64,000 nt of DNA, from the NCBI GenBank assembly GCA_945878725.1, contig CAMCTY010000001.1:62001-126000 (forward strand), written 5' to 3'. The notes below the pieces were generated by a model. The model worked only from the letters and a program-made list of their open reading frames with translations. It searched no databases and was not told where the DNA came from. This DNA comes from Bifidobacterium breve. GTDB lineage: Bacteria; Actinomycetota; Acidimicrobiia; Acidimicrobiales; Acidimicrobilacustridaceae. The translations under genes were made by a program, and so were the position numbers. Each line of letters begins with the position of its first letter. Position 1 is the stretch's first letter. Shown in pieces: positions 36,428 through 46,749 of the stretch.

Positions 36428-37999
36428 GTGACCCCTTCGCCTGACACCCCCGGCTCCGGCGACTCGGGGAATCGGCGTCCGGTCACGGAAGTAGAAGTCG
36501 GCACAGAAACCGATACAGGCGTCGACGTCCTCGAGATCGGTATCGATCCGATTGGCGCTGAGGACGTCGTGCTTCTTCCATGGAGTCTGCTGTTACAGCG
36601 ACGCGTGGCGGGACGTCTTGAGCGCAGTCCACGCCGAGCATGGATCATCCTCGCGGCATCACTTCTCGGTGTCTTCACCGCAAGCTTCACCATCACCGTG
36701 CTCACTGTGTCGCTTGGCGAGATCGCCGGTGATCTCGGATCAACCAAGAGCATCCTGACGTGGGCAGTGACGGGTCCGAGTTTGGCGATGGCCGTCCTGG
36801 GTCCGATCGGAGGAAAACTCGCCGACAGGTACGGAGCCCGTCAGGTTTATCTGATCAGCATTACGGGTGTAGCCGTCTTTTCGGGTGCTGCCGTCCTTGC
36901 CTGGAACGCGCCCTCGCTGATCGCGGCGCGCTTTCTTGGCGCCGCGCTGGGCGCTGCCGCAGGCCCGGCCGCACTTGCGATGATCAACCGGAGCTTTGCG
37001 CCGGAACGCCGCGCTCAGGCACTCGGCTACTGGTCATTGGTCGGCGCCGGCGCCCCTGTGATCGGGGTCGTCGTCGGTGGTCCACTCGTCGATGCATTCG
37101 GGTGGCGCTGGATCTTCATTTTGCAGACACCGATCGCTATCGCCTCCGTCGTTATTGGATTCCTCGTACTCCCATTTTCGAAGCGGGGAGATCGTCATCC
37201 ATTCGACATCGCCGGTTCGGTGCTGCTTGCGTTTGGAGTGGGGTCCCTGCTCGTGGCGCTCAACCGCGGGCCGGAAATGGGATGGAGTCATCCGTTCGTT
37301 GTCGCCTGTTTCATCGGCGGACCCGCACTTCTCGCATGGTTCGTCAAAGTCGAAAATCGTCAGAGTCATCCGTTGCTTCCGATGCGCTATTTCCGCCTGC
37401 GCAACTTCACGTTCCCCATCACGAACCAGTTCTTCGCAAACTTCACCTACATGGGCGGCTTCATCCTGACGCCACTGCTTCTTCATGACGTACTGGGGTA
37501 CAGCACGACAAAGACCGGACTCGTATCGATAGCGAGGCCATTGGCGTTCTCAATCGTGGGGCCGATCGCCGGTTATCTCGTCATCAAGTTCGGCGAGCGG
37601 ACCATCGGCATGTTCGGATCGGCCGTTCTTGTTCTGTCGATGATCGGACTGGCGATGGTCACGGCCACAACCGGATTGATGTGGATTGAGGGAGCCCTCG
37701 TGCTGTCCGGGATCGGAATGGGAGCGTGCGCTCCGGCAATGATCGCCAGCATCGCGAATGCCGTCGACCGGGGTGATCTCGGCGTCGCGAGCGCAGCATC
37801 ACAGACGGTCAGTCAGATCGGTGTCGTCGCCGGGATGCAGTTGCTCTTGACGGTGCAAACAGTCGTGGCCACAGGCGATGGCGGCACTGGCTCCTACTCG
37901 GCGGCCTATCTGTTGGGCGCCGTCGCCGCCGTGTGTGCATTCATCGCATCGGTATTCGTGAGGCGCACCGCTCACACTCCCGAGAACGCGATAGCGTGA
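36428..37999 (+). CDS. MFS drug exporter, EmrB/QacA type
   Basis: 523-residue transporter with 14 predicted helices after a cytoplasmic N-terminus of about 75 acidic residues. GPIGGKLADRYGARQVYL is the loop 2-3 motif and GWRWIFILQTPIAIASVVIGFL is the helix 5-6 region typical of the DHA2 family. The usual role is proton-driven efflux of drugs or lipophilic compounds; the substrate is unknown. It is not paired with a periplasmic adaptor or TetR gene. Confidence 0.85.
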   Translation: MTPSPDTPGSGDSGNRRPVTEVEVGTETDTGVDVLEIGIDPIGAEDVVLLPWSLLLQRRVAGRLERSPRRAWIILAASLLGVFTASFTITVLTVSLGEIAGDLGSTKSILTWAVTGPSLAMAVLGPIGGKLADRYGARQVYLISITGVAVFSGAAVLAWNAPSLIAARFLGAALGAAAGPAALAMINRSFAPERRAQALGYWSLVGAGAPVIGVVVGGPLVDAFGWRWIFILQTPIAIASVVIGFLVLPFSKRGDRHPFDIAGSVLLAFGVGSLLVALNRGPEMGWSHPFVVACFIGGPALLAWFVKVENRQSHPLLPMRYFRLRNFTFPITNQFFANFTYMGGFILTPLLLHDVLGYSTTKTGLVSIARPLAFSIVGPIAGYLVIKFGERTIGMFGSAVLVLSMIGLAMVTATTGLMWIEGALVLSGIGMGACAPAMIASIANAVDRGDLGVASAASQTVSQIGVVAGMQLLLTVQTVVATGDGGTGSYSAAYLLGAVAAVCAFIASVFVRRTAHTPENAIA

Positions 38000-38002
38000 C
38001 GT

Positions 38003-38419
38003 TCAGTCGGCAGTGATGGCTCGCACCGCTTCGGCGATAGCGAGCGCCTGCGGATCGGGTTCGGCACCGGGGGTCTGCATGGCAAGAAGCTTGGTGATGT
38101 CGCCCTGAACCTGGATTTTGCCGGCCATGAAGGACTGCATGGCGGCGGTGAAATCCAGATTGACGAAGATCGCTCGTGCCGTCTCGTATTCGATGGTTAC
38201 CGTCAGGTCGGGACCTTCGAGATGGCCGTCCTCGATGAGGATCTCGCCTTCGGAGGTATCGATATGGCCCTGGACATCGGAGTCGAACGGAGTTTCGGTG
38301 ACGTTCAGATTCATCTTCATGAGTCCGACGGAGGGAACCTCGGGGTGCGGCATGGTGTCGCGGATTTCCTTAGCGGCATCCATCCATGCCTGACTGAGGA
38401 ATTGATAGGTCTCGGCCAC
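38003..38419 (-). CDS. SCP2 sterol-binding domain protein
   Basis: 138-residue single-domain protein of the SCP-2 type. MKMNLNVTETPFDSDVQGHI, TVTIEYETARAIFVNLDFTA and FMAGKIQVQGDITKLLAMQ are characteristic; such domains hold hydrophobic ligands such as acyl-CoAs or sterols. The GTG at 38419 is preceded by a strong AGGAGG. It is convergent with the MFS gene and divergent from gatC. Confidence 0.85.
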   Translation of the reverse strand: MAETYQFLSQAWMDAAKEIRDTMPHPEVPSVGLMKMNLNVTETPFDSDVQGHIDTSEGEILIEDGHLEGPDLTVTIEYETARAIFVNLDFTAAMQSFMAGKIQVQGDITKLLAMQTPGAEPDPQALAIAEAVRAITAD

Positions 38420-38495
38420 CGGGCCTCCTGCGCGTGAGATGAAGAACTTAAGGAGACACTACCGGCCCCCGGGTGGGGGATGGCCGGTCGGCACC

Positions 38496-38501
38496 TACGA
38501 T
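38496..38501 (+). promoter_or_regulatory. -10 element for gatCAB
   Basis: TACGAT ends 8 bases before the gatC ATG at 38510. Confidence 0.4.
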
Positions 38502-38509
38502 AGGGATCT

Positions 38510-38812
38510 ATGTCTGCACACCTCACGCGTGACGATGTCGCCAAAGTTGCCCTTCTGGCCCGCCTCGAACTCACCGATGCCGAGCTCGACACCTACACCG
38601 GTCAGTTGGCCGCAGTGATCGATCACGCCGCCGATGTCGCTGCTCTCGATCTGGCCGACATCCCTCCGACGGCCCATCCTCTGCCGCTCGTGAACGTCCT
38701 GCGCGACGACGTAATCCGTCCCGGAGCGAATCGTGACGAAGTCCTCTCTCAGGCCCCATCAGTCGAAGACCGAAGGTTCCGGGTTCCTGCGATTCTCGGA
38801 GAGGAGCCCTGA
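38510..38812 (+). CDS. gatC: Asp-tRNA(Asn)/Glu-tRNA(Gln) amidotransferase subunit C
   Basis: 100-residue GatC, which holds GatA and GatB together. [22 protein letters not shown] at the start and [13 protein letters not shown] toward the middle are typical. It leads the gatCAB operon, 2 bases before gatA. The complex allows Gln-tRNA, and possibly Asn-tRNA, to be made by transamidation. Confidence 0.94.
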   Translation: MSAHLTRDDVAKVALLARLELTDAELDTYTGQLAAVIDHAADVAALDLADIPPTAHPLPLVNVLRDDVIRPGANRDEVLSQAPSVEDRRFRVPAILGEEP

Positions 38813-38814
38813 TC

Positions 38815-40269
38815 ATGGCGTCCATTCCGACAACCGCAATCGAAATTGCTGCCGCCGTGCGCTCCGGTGAACTCTCGGCACGTGAGGTCCTCGAATCCCA
38901 TCTCGATGCGATCGAGGCGCGCGAACCGGAGATCAATGCGTTCAACCTCGTGTTGGCCGACGAAGCGCGCGCAGCCGCGACGGCGATCGACGAACGAGTC
39001 GCGGCTGGCGAAGATCCCGGCGTGCTCGCTGGGGTGCCGCTGGCGCTCAAAGACAATCTCTGCACACACGGGATTCCCACGACCTGTTCGAGTCGCATCC
39101 TTGAGGGATGGCGTCCGCCATACGACGCAACGGTTGTGCAACGTGTCGCCGCCGCTGGCGCAATCGCGATCGGCAAGACCAACCTCGACGAATTCGCAAT
39201 GGGTTCATCGACGGAGAACTCGGCGTTCGGCCCGACCCGTAATCCCCGCGACCTCAGCAGAGTTCCTGGTGGCTCCTCCGGTGGCTCCGCTGCTGCTGTT
39301 GCCGCCGGCTTTGCTCCCATCTCGCTCGGATCAGATACGGGCGGTTCCATCCGTCAGCCCGCCGCACTCTGTGGCGTTGTCGGGGTCAAGCCAACGTACG
39401 GAATGGTGAGCCGCTACGGATTGGTGGCATTTGCCTCGTCGCTTGACCAGATCGGTCCGTTCTCGACAACGGTTGCCGATTCGGCACTTCTTCTCGAGGC
39501 GATCGCCGGTCACGACCCGCGCGATTCCACATCGATCAACGCGGCGGCACCGTCACTTCTCGATGTTCTCGATCAGGGCGTCGCCGGACTGCGCATCGGT
39601 CTCGTGACCGAACTCATGGGTGAAGGCATTGCCCCCGATGTTGCCGCTCGGGTGCGCCAGGCTGCCGAGGCGCTCGCGGCCGCCGGTGCCGAGATCGGTG
39701 AGGTTTCCATTCCGGCCCTCAGCTACGGACTCTCGGCGTACTACCTCATCGCTCCGGCGGAAGCTTCGAGCAACCTCGCTCGATACGACGGTGTTCGTTA
39801 CGGAATGCGTGTTGATGCCGCGACAACTGCCGAGATGAACACGAAGACTCGCACTGCCGGTTTCGGCGATGAGGTGAAGCGACGCATCATGCTCGGAACC
39901 TATGCACTTTCGGCCGGGTACTACGACGCGTATTACGGCAAGGCGCTCAAGGTCCGTACGCTGATCATGCGTGATTTCGAAACGGCGTACAAGGATTTCG
40001 ATCTCCTCCTGACGCCCACATCGCCGACTACCGCTTTTCGCTTTGGTGAGAAGACGAGCGATCCGCTGTCGATGTACCTCAACGACATCTGCACCATTCC
40101 GACCAATCTCGCCGGGCACCCAGCAATGAGCGTTCCGTTCGGTGCCGGTTCCGATGGCATGCCGGTCGGGGTGCAATTGATGGCTCCGGCGCTCGCTGAA
40201 CCGACAATGTTCCGGGCCGCTGCGGTTCTCGAAGATGCTGCGCCGCCACTCGAGGAGGCATTCCAATGA
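38815..40269 (+). CDS. gatA: Asp-tRNA(Asn)/Glu-tRNA(Gln) amidotransferase subunit A
   Basis: 484-residue amidase subunit that frees ammonia from glutamine. The Lys-cisSer-Ser triad is seen as [28 protein letters not shown] and [15 protein letters not shown]. Length is normal. Its last 4 bases overlap the gatB start (ATGA), giving coupled translation of the complex. Confidence 0.97.
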   Translation: MASIPTTAIEIAAAVRSGELSAREVLESHLDAIEAREPEINAFNLVLADEARAAATAIDERVAAGEDPGVLAGVPLALKDNLCTHGIPTTCSSRILEGWRPPYDATVVQRVAAAGAIAIGKTNLDEFAMGSSTENSAFGPTRNPRDLSRVPGGSSGGSAAAVAAGFAPISLGSDTGGSIRQPAALCGVVGVKPTYGMVSRYGLVAFASSLDQIGPFSTTVADSALLLEAIAGHDPRDSTSINAAAPSLLDVLDQGVAGLRIGLVTELMGEGIAPDVAARVRQAAEALAAAGAEIGEVSIPALSYGLSAYYLIAPAEASSNLARYDGVRYGMRVDAATTAEMNTKTRTAGFGDEVKRRIMLGTYALSAGYYDAYYGKALKVRTLIMRDFETAYKDFDLLLTPTSPTTAFRFGEKTSDPLSMYLNDICTIPTNLAGHPAMSVPFGAGSDGMPVGVQLMAPALAEPTMFRAAAVLEDAAPPLEEAFQ

Positions 40270-41765
40270 CGTTGAATCTCACGCACGAGCCGATCGAAGG
40301 CGAACACTTCACGATCACGAGTGAGAACACTGGTGATGTCTGGGAGATCGTCGTTGGTCTCGAAGTGCATTGTGAACTTGCAACCGTGACCAAATTGTTC
40401 TGCGGCTGCCCGAACATGTTCGGTGATGAACCGAACACGAACGTGTGCCCGGTCTGTCTCGGACTCCCGGGTTCGTTGCCGGTGCTGAATCATCAGGTTG
40501 TTGAACTGGCGATGCGCCTCGGACGCGCGCTGCACTGCTCGGTTGAGCCGTCGGTGTTCGCCCGCAAGAACTACTTCTACCCGGACATGCCGAAGGATTA
40601 TCAGGTCAGCCAGTTCGACCGGCCAATCAATGTTGACGGTTGGCTCGACCTTCCCGATGGCACTCGTGTCGGCATCGAACGCGCCCACATAGAAGAAGAC
40701 ACCGGCAAGAACACCCATGCTGGTGGCAGCGGTCGCATCCACGGCGCCGACTACTCGCTCGTCGATTACAACCGTGCTGGCGTTCCGTTGGTCGAGATCG
40801 TCGGGCGCCCGCATATTCGTCATCCGGAGCAGGCGAAGATGTACATCGACGAACTTCGCGCGATCCTGCTGGCCACCGGTGCCTCCGACGCAAAGATGGA
40901 AGAGGGTTCGCTTCGCGTCGATGCCAACGTTTCTGTCCGTCGTGTCGGTGATCCCGAACTTGGGAAGCGCTGCGAGATCAAGAACCTCAACTCGTTGCGA
41001 TCGCTCGGCCGAGCGATCGATTACGAGGCTCGACGCCAAGTCGATCTTCTCGAAGAAGGGATCGCGATCCGTCAGGAGACGCGGCACTGGGATGAGGGTG
41101 CTGGTCGCACGCGTCCAGGTCGTTCGAAAGAAGAGGCCGAGGACTATCGCTACTTCCAGGAACCGGACCTCGTTCCGCTCGAACCCTCAGCCGAATGGAT
41201 TGCAGCTATTGATGCCGCTCTTCCGGTGCTTCCCGCACAGCGTCGGGCGATCCTTGCCGAGGCCGCCGGGGTAGGAGCGACCGAGTCGGGCGTCGTCATG
41301 GCAGTCCAGCGCGGACTGGATGGACTCGCGCTTGCGGCAATTGATCAGGGCGGCGAAGGCCGACGGGTCCTGACCCACGTCGAACACAACCTCGCTGTCG
41401 ACGGAGCAGGGTCGCTCGACCCGAAGCATCTTGCAGAATTGGTCGGTCTGGAATTGGCGGGCCAGTTGACCGCTACGCAGGCCAAGACAGTTCTCGCCGA
41501 AATGGTCTCGTCGGGATCATCGCCGGCCGCCATCGCTACCGAACTCGGATTCGAAGCCATGGATTCGTCGGAACTCGAAGCGATGATCGATGCGATCATC
41601 GCTGAAAGCCCTGACGAGTGGTCATCGTTCCGCGACGCCGACGAGAAGCGCCATGCCAAGTTGCAGGGGTTCTTTGTCGGCAAGGTGATGAAGGTCTCGA
41701 AGGGGCAGGCTGACGGCAAGGCCGTCACTGCGATTCTCGAGTCCCGCCGCAACGCATCGAGCTGA
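40266..41765 (+). CDS. gatB: Asp-tRNA(Asn)/Glu-tRNA(Gln) amidotransferase subunit B
   Basis: 499-residue tRNA-binding and kinase subunit that phosphorylates the misacylated Glu or Asp before amidation. It shows [11 protein letters not shown], the zinc cysteines in LFCGCPNM and [16 protein letters not shown], the [15 protein letters not shown] segment and a C-terminal YqeY-like tail ([20 protein letters not shown]). Last gene of the gatCAB operon. Confidence 0.97.
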   Translation: MTLNLTHEPIEGEHFTITSENTGDVWEIVVGLEVHCELATVTKLFCGCPNMFGDEPNTNVCPVCLGLPGSLPVLNHQVVELAMRLGRALHCSVEPSVFARKNYFYPDMPKDYQVSQFDRPINVDGWLDLPDGTRVGIERAHIEEDTGKNTHAGGSGRIHGADYSLVDYNRAGVPLVEIVGRPHIRHPEQAKMYIDELRAILLATGASDAKMEEGSLRVDANVSVRRVGDPELGKRCEIKNLNSLRSLGRAIDYEARRQVDLLEEGIAIRQETRHWDEGAGRTRPGRSKEEAEDYRYFQEPDLVPLEPSAEWIAAIDAALPVLPAQRRAILAEAAGVGATESGVVMAVQRGLDGLALAAIDQGGEGRRVLTHVEHNLAVDGAGSLDPKHLAELVGLELAGQLTATQAKTVLAEMVSSGSSPAAIATELGFEAMDSSELEAMIDAIIAESPDEWSSFRDADEKRHAKLQGFFVGKVMKVSKGQADGKAVTAILESRRNASS

Positions 41766-41771
41766 TCGCTT

Positions 41772-41791
41772 CGGCCCACTTCGGGCTGTTT
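41772..41791 (+). terminator. possible weak terminator after gatB
   Basis: CGGCCC pairs with GGGCTG around a 5-base loop, followed by TTT. The stem is short. Confidence 0.3.
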
Positions 41792-41919
41792 CGGTTGCAG
41801 TTGGATGAGAAGAAGAGCGAATCGTCCTCATTGCCCTAGTGATGACTCGGTGCGGTCCGTAGTCTCCTAACTGTTCATTGTGTTCGTCACGGGTAGCCCC
41901 GAACAAAGAAGAGACCTCC

Positions 41920-42432
41920 ATGAAATCGTTTCGACTTCGTATCTCTGTAGTCCTGTTGATTGGATGCATGGGTCTGGCGGCGGCCTGTAGCGGGTCATCA
42001 TCCGACTCGGGAGCGACGTCGATGACGCGATCCTCGGGTAGCGACGCGGAGGATCTGAGCGGAGCACTTGATTCGCTTACCGGGGATTGCGCCAAGGCCG
42101 GCGCCGCGTATTTCGCGCTCAGTCTCTCGGCTGCTGCTGCGGTAACGGGAGAGTCGGACACCGACAAAGCGCAGATCGAGGACGAACTGGCGAATCTCAC
42201 CGCCGAGATTCCCAACGAGATTACGAACGATTTCGGCGTTTATTCCGACGCGCTGCGCCAGTACGTAAACGCCTTGACGGGTATTTCACTGGGCGATCTC
42301 ATGAACTCCGAGGCCCAAGGCAAGGCCATGAATGCGGCGAAGTTCCTTGAGGCACCAAAGGTGAAGGAGGCGCAGGCCAACATCGAGAAGTACTTCGACA
42401 CCAAGTGCCCATCGCTCTCTGGAGGCAACTGA
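41920..42432 (+). CDS. small lipoprotein of unknown function
   Basis: 170-residue predicted lipoprotein. After a basic start, VVLLIGCMGLAAAC forms the signal and lipobox. A Ser-rich linker is followed by a mostly helical domain (about 45-165) with two further Cys (GDCAKAG and TKCPSLSGG) that could pair. The ATG at 41920 follows GAAGAGA. No family is recognised. A hairpin terminator overlaps its stop, so it is probably a single-gene transcript. Confidence 0.6.
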   Translation: MKSFRLRISVVLLIGCMGLAAACSGSSSDSGATSMTRSSGSDAEDLSGALDSLTGDCAKAGAAYFALSLSAAAAVTGESDTDKAQIEDELANLTAEIPNEITNDFGVYSDALRQYVNALTGISLGDLMNSEAQGKAMNAAKFLEAPKVKEAQANIEKYFDTKCPSLSGGN

Positions 42433-42459
42433 CCCCAACGGGGATGCTCCCGGGGTCAG
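42429..42459 (+). terminator. hairpin terminator after the small lipoprotein gene
   Basis: CTGACCCC pairs perfectly with GGGGTCAG across a 15-base GC-rich loop. The stem includes the stop codon. There is no T tract. Confidence 0.6.
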
Positions 42460-42506
42460 GCTGCGGTTGGGACGGCGGCGGGTGGTTGAGGCACGTGCCA
42501 CCGGCG

Positions 42507-42512
42507 TAACCT
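42507..42512 (+). promoter_or_regulatory. -10 element for ilvD
   Basis: TAACCT ends 7 bases before the ilvD ATG at 42520. No leader peptide is seen for this gene, unlike ilvB and leuA. Confidence 0.45.
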
Positions 42513-42519
42513 CTCGTCC

Positions 42520-44199
42520 ATGTCGAATCCGATGAAGCCTCACTCCTCCGATGTGACCGACGGGAAGAGTCGTGCCCCGGCCCGAGCCATGCTTCGCGCT
42601 GTCGGCATGACCGACGACGACTGGGACAAGTCCCAGATCGGGGTCTGCTCCTCATGGAATGAAGTCACCCCGTGCAACCTCCCACTCGATCGCCTCGCGA
42701 AGCAGGCCAAGGAAGGCGTCCGCTCTGCCGGCGGCTTCCCGTTCGAGTTCGTCACCATTGCGGTGTCCGACGGCATTTCGATGGGTCACGAAGGCATGCG
42801 CGCTTCGCTCGTAAGCCGTGAGGTCATCGCCGATTCGGTAGAGACGGTCATGCACGCCGAACGTTTCGACGGACTCGTCACGTTCGCAGGTTGCGACAAG
42901 AGCTTGCCGGGAATGCTCATGGCGTCGGCTCGTATCAATCTGCCTTCGGTGTTTGTGTACGGCGGATCGATCCTGCCCGGCAATTGTGACGGCAAAGTTC
43001 TCGACATCGTTTCGGTGTTCGAAGCTGTCGGTGCCGAAGCCACTGGTGCGATCACCGAAGCGGAACTCGATGCGATCGAACGCAACGCGTGTCCCACCGA
43101 AGGCAGCTGTGCCGGAATGTTCACCGCCAACACCATGGCGGCGGTCGGCGAAGCACTCGGCATGTCGCTTCCCGGATCGGCATGTCCCGCGGCGGTCGAT
43201 CGCCGCCGGGATGATTTCGCCCGGGCTTCAGGTGTGGCCGTCATGAACTTGATGCGCCTCGGGATTCGTCCCCGTCAGATCATGACGAAGAAGGCATTCG
43301 AAAACGCGATCGCCGTCGTCATGGCACTCGGCGGTTCTACTAATGCCGTTCTTCACCTTCTTGCGATCGCGGCTGAGGCCGAGGTCGACCTGGAACTGGC
43401 TGATTTCAATCGCATTGCGGCGAAGGTTCCGCATATCGCCGACACCAAGCCCCATGGCCAGTACCACATGATCGATTTAGACCGAGTTGGCGGAGTTCCG
43501 ATGGTGATGAAGGAACTTCTCGATGCCGGACTTCTCCATGGTGACTGCCTCACAGTCACCGGACTCACCGTCGCCGAGAACCTCGCGGCAATGACGCTGC
43601 CGGGGCCTGACGGTTTAGTTGTGCACCCCCTCTCTGATCCGATCCACGCAGTTGGTGGTATCGCCGTGCTTACGGGTTCGCTTGCTCCTAAGGGATCAGT
43701 CGTCAAAGTTGCCGGAATCGACTTCGACCGTTTCGAAGGCAACGCCCGCGTGTTTGATGGTGAGCAGGCTGCGATGGACGAGATCCTCGCCGGCAAGATC
43801 AAGTCAGGCGATGTCGTAGTCATCCGTTACGAAGGCCCCAAGGGTGGACCGGGTATGCGCGAGATGCTTGCCGTCACTGGTGCCTTAAAGGGCGCCGGCC
43901 GCGGCGGAGACACTGCACTCATTACCGACGGTCGGTTCTCCGGTGGAACGCACGGTTTCTGCATCGGGCATGTCGCGCCTGAAGCCGTCGACGGCGGACC
44001 GATCGCGTTTGTCGCCGATGGTGACAGGATCGTGATCGACACCGTGAACCACACGATTGATCTCATGGTCGACGAATCAGTTCTCGCTGCCCGCCGCGCC
44101 GAATGGGTCCTGCCTGAACCTCGTTACACGCGTGGCGTGCTGGCGAAGTATGTCCGTCTGGCCCAAGGCGCCGACAAGGGCGCCATCACTCTCGCCTGA
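42520..44199 (+). CDS. ilvD: dihydroxy-acid dehydratase
   Basis: Third common step of isoleucine and valine synthesis, dehydrating the dihydroxy acids to 2-keto acids. The 559-residue protein has the three Fe-S cysteines in [24 protein letters not shown] and [16 protein letters not shown], and the active-site end [19 protein letters not shown]. The length fits the shorter IlvD class. It is separated from ilvBNC only by a DUF4870-like gene on the other strand. Confidence 0.97.
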   Translation: MSNPMKPHSSDVTDGKSRAPARAMLRAVGMTDDDWDKSQIGVCSSWNEVTPCNLPLDRLAKQAKEGVRSAGGFPFEFVTIAVSDGISMGHEGMRASLVSREVIADSVETVMHAERFDGLVTFAGCDKSLPGMLMASARINLPSVFVYGGSILPGNCDGKVLDIVSVFEAVGAEATGAITEAELDAIERNACPTEGSCAGMFTANTMAAVGEALGMSLPGSACPAAVDRRRDDFARASGVAVMNLMRLGIRPRQIMTKKAFENAIAVVMALGGSTNAVLHLLAIAAEAEVDLELADFNRIAAKVPHIADTKPHGQYHMIDLDRVGGVPMVMKELLDAGLLHGDCLTVTGLTVAENLAAMTLPGPDGLVVHPLSDPIHAVGGIAVLTGSLAPKGSVVKVAGIDFDRFEGNARVFDGEQAAMDEILAGKIKSGDVVVIRYEGPKGGPGMREMLAVTGALKGAGRGGDTALITDGRFSGGTHGFCIGHVAPEAVDGGPIAFVADGDRIVIDTVNHTIDLMVDESVLAARRAEWVLPEPRYTRGVLAKYVRLAQGADKGAITLA

Positions 44200-44264
44200 A
44201 CCCTTGCCTCTGCAGCGGGTCCAGGCGCGAGCTCAGGCCAACGCTTGAACGAACTGGCTCGGAC

Positions 44265-44717
44265 TCAGCCGACCGCGCCGGGGACGAGGCGGATACTCAC
44301 CGGATAGCGATACCACTCGCCCTTGTTCGCGGCTACGGCGGCGAGGATCGGGAAGACGATCCCGAGAACGAACAGGACCGGGAGCAGTATCAACCCGATG
44401 AGGATCAGCGAAAGCGCGAACGCAACGACGTATCCGATCAGCAGCGTGATCTGGAAGTTGAGGGCCTCGGCGGCGTGATGACGAACGAAGGGGTCCTTTT
44501 CGCCATTGACGAGATAGATCACGAGTGGCGCAATGAAACCGGTGACGATCCCGAGTGCCTGGGCGAGTACAGCCATCGTCTTGGGATCGGCGCTGGAACT
44601 GCTTGGAGCGAATGCGGCGGGTTCGCCCCAGGCTTGGCCATCCCACCAGCGGGAAACGCCCTGGGTGTCTGGGTAATAACCCGGAGCGGGATTTGAGTTG
44701 GGCTCTTGAGGTGTCAT
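44265..44717 (-). CDS. DUF2510/DUF4870-type membrane protein
   Basis: 150 residues. The N-terminal PGYYPDTQGVSRWWDGQAWG is a DUF2510 motif, common at the front of actinobacterial membrane proteins. The C-terminal part is a DUF4870/Tic20-like bundle of about three helices with KDPFVRHHAAEALNFQI. Function is unknown. TAGCCT ends 6 bases before the ATG at 44717 on the minus strand, giving a leaderless start. It separates ilvD from ilvBNC. Confidence 0.8.
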   Translation of the reverse strand: MTPQEPNSNPAPGYYPDTQGVSRWWDGQAWGEPAAFAPSSSSADPKTMAVLAQALGIVTGFIAPLVIYLVNGEKDPFVRHHAAEALNFQITLLIGYVVAFALSLILIGLILLPVLFVLGIVFPILAAVAANKGEWYRYPVSIRLVPGAVG

Positions 44718-44723
44718 GGGGAA

Positions 44724-44729
44724 AGGCTA
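44724..44729 (-). promoter_or_regulatory. -10 element for DUF4870 gene
   Basis: On the minus strand TAGCCT ends 6 bases before the ATG at 44717. Confidence 0.45.
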
Positions 44730-44801
44730 AGTCGGATCCTGGTTGAGCGGGAGAAATAATTGGGTTTCAGGGTGCTTGCATGGTCGGATAGCCCGCAGGA
44801 G

Positions 44802-44831
44802 TTGCCCGCTGACCAGTGGCGCTGACAGACT
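44802..44831 (+). promoter_or_regulatory. promoter of the ilvBNC leader
   Basis: TTGCCC (44802-44807), an 18-base spacer and CAGACT (44826-44831). The same -10 hexamer occurs before the leuA leader. Confidence 0.5.
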
Positions 44832-44840
44832 GAAAGCCAT

Positions 44841-44888
44841 ATGAGCATCAAGGTTGTTCCCAACTCCACGCTCGTAGTACTCAACTAG
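44841..44888 (+). CDS. ilvBNC leader peptide
   Basis: A 15-codon frame, MSIKVVPNSTLVVLN then TAG, in which seven residues are Ile, Val or Leu. It starts 9 bases after a CAGACT -10 hexamer and ends 31 bases before a terminator hairpin. This is the classical layout of ribosome-mediated attenuation for ilvB operons in Actinobacteria: shortage of charged branched-chain tRNA would stall the ribosome and let transcription continue. Too short for most gene finders. Confidence 0.75.
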   Translation: MSIKVVPNSTLVVLN

Positions 44889-44914
44889 CACGCGCCGGCT
44901 CAGCCTGCGTGTGC
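44888..44914 (+). promoter_or_regulatory. leader hairpin between ilv leader peptide and terminator
   Basis: GCACGCG (44888-44894) pairs with CGTGTGC (44908-44914) with one G-T pair and a 13-base loop. It begins at the leader stop codon and could act as a pause hairpin. An antiterminator overlapping the terminator arm was not found by eye. Confidence 0.4.
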
Positions 44915-44919
44915 GTCTC

Positions 44920-44950
44920 CGACCTCCCAATGCGGGAGGTCGTTTGCGTT
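44920..44950 (+). terminator. ilvBNC attenuator terminator
   Basis: CGACCTCCC pairs perfectly with GGGAGGTCG (9 bp) around AATGC, followed by GTTTGCGTT. It lies between the leader peptide and ilvB, 69 bases before the ilvB start. Confidence 0.75.
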
Positions 44951-45018
44951 ACCAGCGGCCGCAGTTCGCCACAGCGCCCTGACCTATCCACCGTTTCGCA
45001 CTTTCCCCGAGGATGACA

Positions 45019-46749
45019 ATGAAGACAAATGGCGGTGCCGCACTCATCAAGGCCCTTGAACTCGAGGGCGTCGATGTCATGTTCGGTCTGCCCGGCGGAG
45101 CGATCCTGCCGGTCTACGACCCGATCATCGACTCGCCGATCCGCCACATCCTCGTTCGTCACGAACAAGGTGCCGGCCACATGGCCGAGGGTTATGCCCA
45201 CGCGACCGGTCGTCCGGGTGTGGCCATGGTTACCAGCGGTCCAGCCGCTACCAACATCATCACCCCGCTAGCTGACGCCTACATGGACTCGATTCCGATG
45301 GTTGTCATCACTGGCCAGGTTGGTACCGCCGGAATCGGCACCGACGCGTTCCAGGAAGTTGACACGGTCGGCATCACCCGGTCGATCACGAAGCACAACG
45401 AGCTCGTGACTCGAGCGCAGGACATCCCGCGCATCGTCCGCGAAGCGTTCCACATCGCCACCACCGGTCGGCCCGGTCCGGTGCTCATCGACATCCCGAA
45501 GGATCTCGTCGATCCGACAAACCCGAATTCGGCTCTTGACTGGTATTGGCCCGACTCTGTCGACCTGCCCGGCTACAACCCCCGTCTCGACGGCGATCCC
45601 GAACTTATTGAAGCCGCTGCCCGTCTGATCCTCGCCGCCGAGCGCCCAATTCTGTACGCCGGTGGCGGCATCCTTAAAGCACGAGCCGCCGAAGCGCTTC
45701 TCGCACTTGCTGAAATGTTGGACATCCCCGTCGTCACGACACTGATGGCCCGCGGCGCCATGCCTGACGATCATCCGCTCTGTCTCGGCATGCCCGGCAT
45801 GCATGGCAACTACACCGCCGTCACCGCGATGCAGGAGTCTGATCTTCTCATCGCTCTCGGTTCGCGCTTTGACGACCGCGTCACGGGCAAGCTCGACGGC
45901 TTCGCTGCCAACGCGAAGATCATTCACGTCGACATTGATCCCGCCGAACTCGGCAAGGTCCGTCGTCCCGATGTCGGGATCACCGGCGATTGCCGTCTCG
46001 TGATCACCGAAATGATCAATGCGCTCAAAATCCTTGGGGGAGCGGACAAGCAGCCGGATCGCTCGGCATGGAAGTCCACCATCAGCGGTTGGCAGGAGAA
46101 GTTCCCGCTTACCTACGTGCAGTCCGAGCCGGGCGATCTACTCAAGCCGCAGTTCGTGCTTGAACAACTTCGCGACAACACGCCGGATGATTGCATCGTC
46201 GCTTCCGGAGTTGGTCAGCATCAGATGTGGACCGCGCAGTACTGGAAGTTCAACCATCCCTACACCTGGATCAACTCGGGTGGTCTCGGAACAATGGGCT
46301 TCGCGGTTCCCGCGGCGATCGGCGCCAAAGTCGGTCGTCCGGATCGCATGGTTTGGGCTGTCGACGGTGACGGTTGTTTCCAGATGACGGCGCAGGAACT
46401 TGTGACTGCCGCTGCCGAACGCATCCCCGTCAAGATCGCGATTCTCAACAACGCCTATCTCGGCATGGTTCGCCAATGGCAGGAGATGTTCTACGAGGAG
46501 CGCTACAGCGAGGTCTACCTCTCGCCGGATCTTCCCGATTACAAGATGTGGGCTGAGTCGATGGGCTGCGTCGGCATGCGGGTCGAATCGCCGGAAGATG
46601 TGCTGCCGGCGATCCAGCGTGCGAACGAAGTTGACGATCGTCCGGTCGTCATCGACTTCCGCACCGATGCACGCGAGAAGGTCTTCCCGATGGTTCCCTC
46701 GGGTAAGTCGAACTCCGACATTGTCGTCGGACCGGAGGACTACCGATGA
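45019..46749 (+). CDS. ilvB: acetolactate synthase large subunit
   Basis: First common step of branched-chain amino acid synthesis: condenses pyruvate with pyruvate or 2-ketobutyrate using thiamine diphosphate. The 576-residue protein has the cofactor Glu in VRHEQGAGHMAEGYA and the ThDP-metal motif GDGCFQMTAQELVTAA...NNAYLG. The ATG at 45019 has GAGGA at good spacing; the ATG at 45013 would be too close to it. It overlaps ilvN by 4 bases and is controlled by the attenuator upstream. Confidence 0.96.
   Translation: MKTNGGAALIKALELEGVDVMFGLPGGAILPVYDPIIDSPIRHILVRHEQGAGHMAEGYAHATGRPGVAMVTSGPAATNIITPLADAYMDSIPMVVITGQVGTAGIGTDAFQEVDTVGITRSITKHNELVTRAQDIPRIVREAFHIATTGRPGPVLIDIPKDLVDPTNPNSALDWYWPDSVDLPGYNPRLDGDPELIEAAARLILAAERPILYAGGGILKARAAEALLALAEMLDIPVVTTLMARGAMPDDHPLCLGMPGMHGNYTAVTAMQESDLLIALGSRFDDRVTGKLDGFAANAKIIHVDIDPAELGKVRRPDVGITGDCRLVITEMINALKILGGADKQPDRSAWKSTISGWQEKFPLTYVQSEPGDLLKPQFVLEQLRDNTPDDCIVASGVGQHQMWTAQYWKFNHPYTWINSGGLGTMGFAVPAAIGAKVGRPDRMVWAVDGDGCFQMTAQELVTAAAERIPVKIAILNNAYLGMVRQWQEMFYEERYSEVYLSPDLPDYKMWAESMGCVGMRVESPEDVLPAIQRANEVDDRPVVIDFRTDAREKVFPMVPSGKSNSDIVVGPEDYR

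Noticed and set aside
39933-41087. 384-codon frame opposite gatA/gatB
   Set aside because: It crosses the gatA-gatB overlap on the opposite strand, and both genes are certain.
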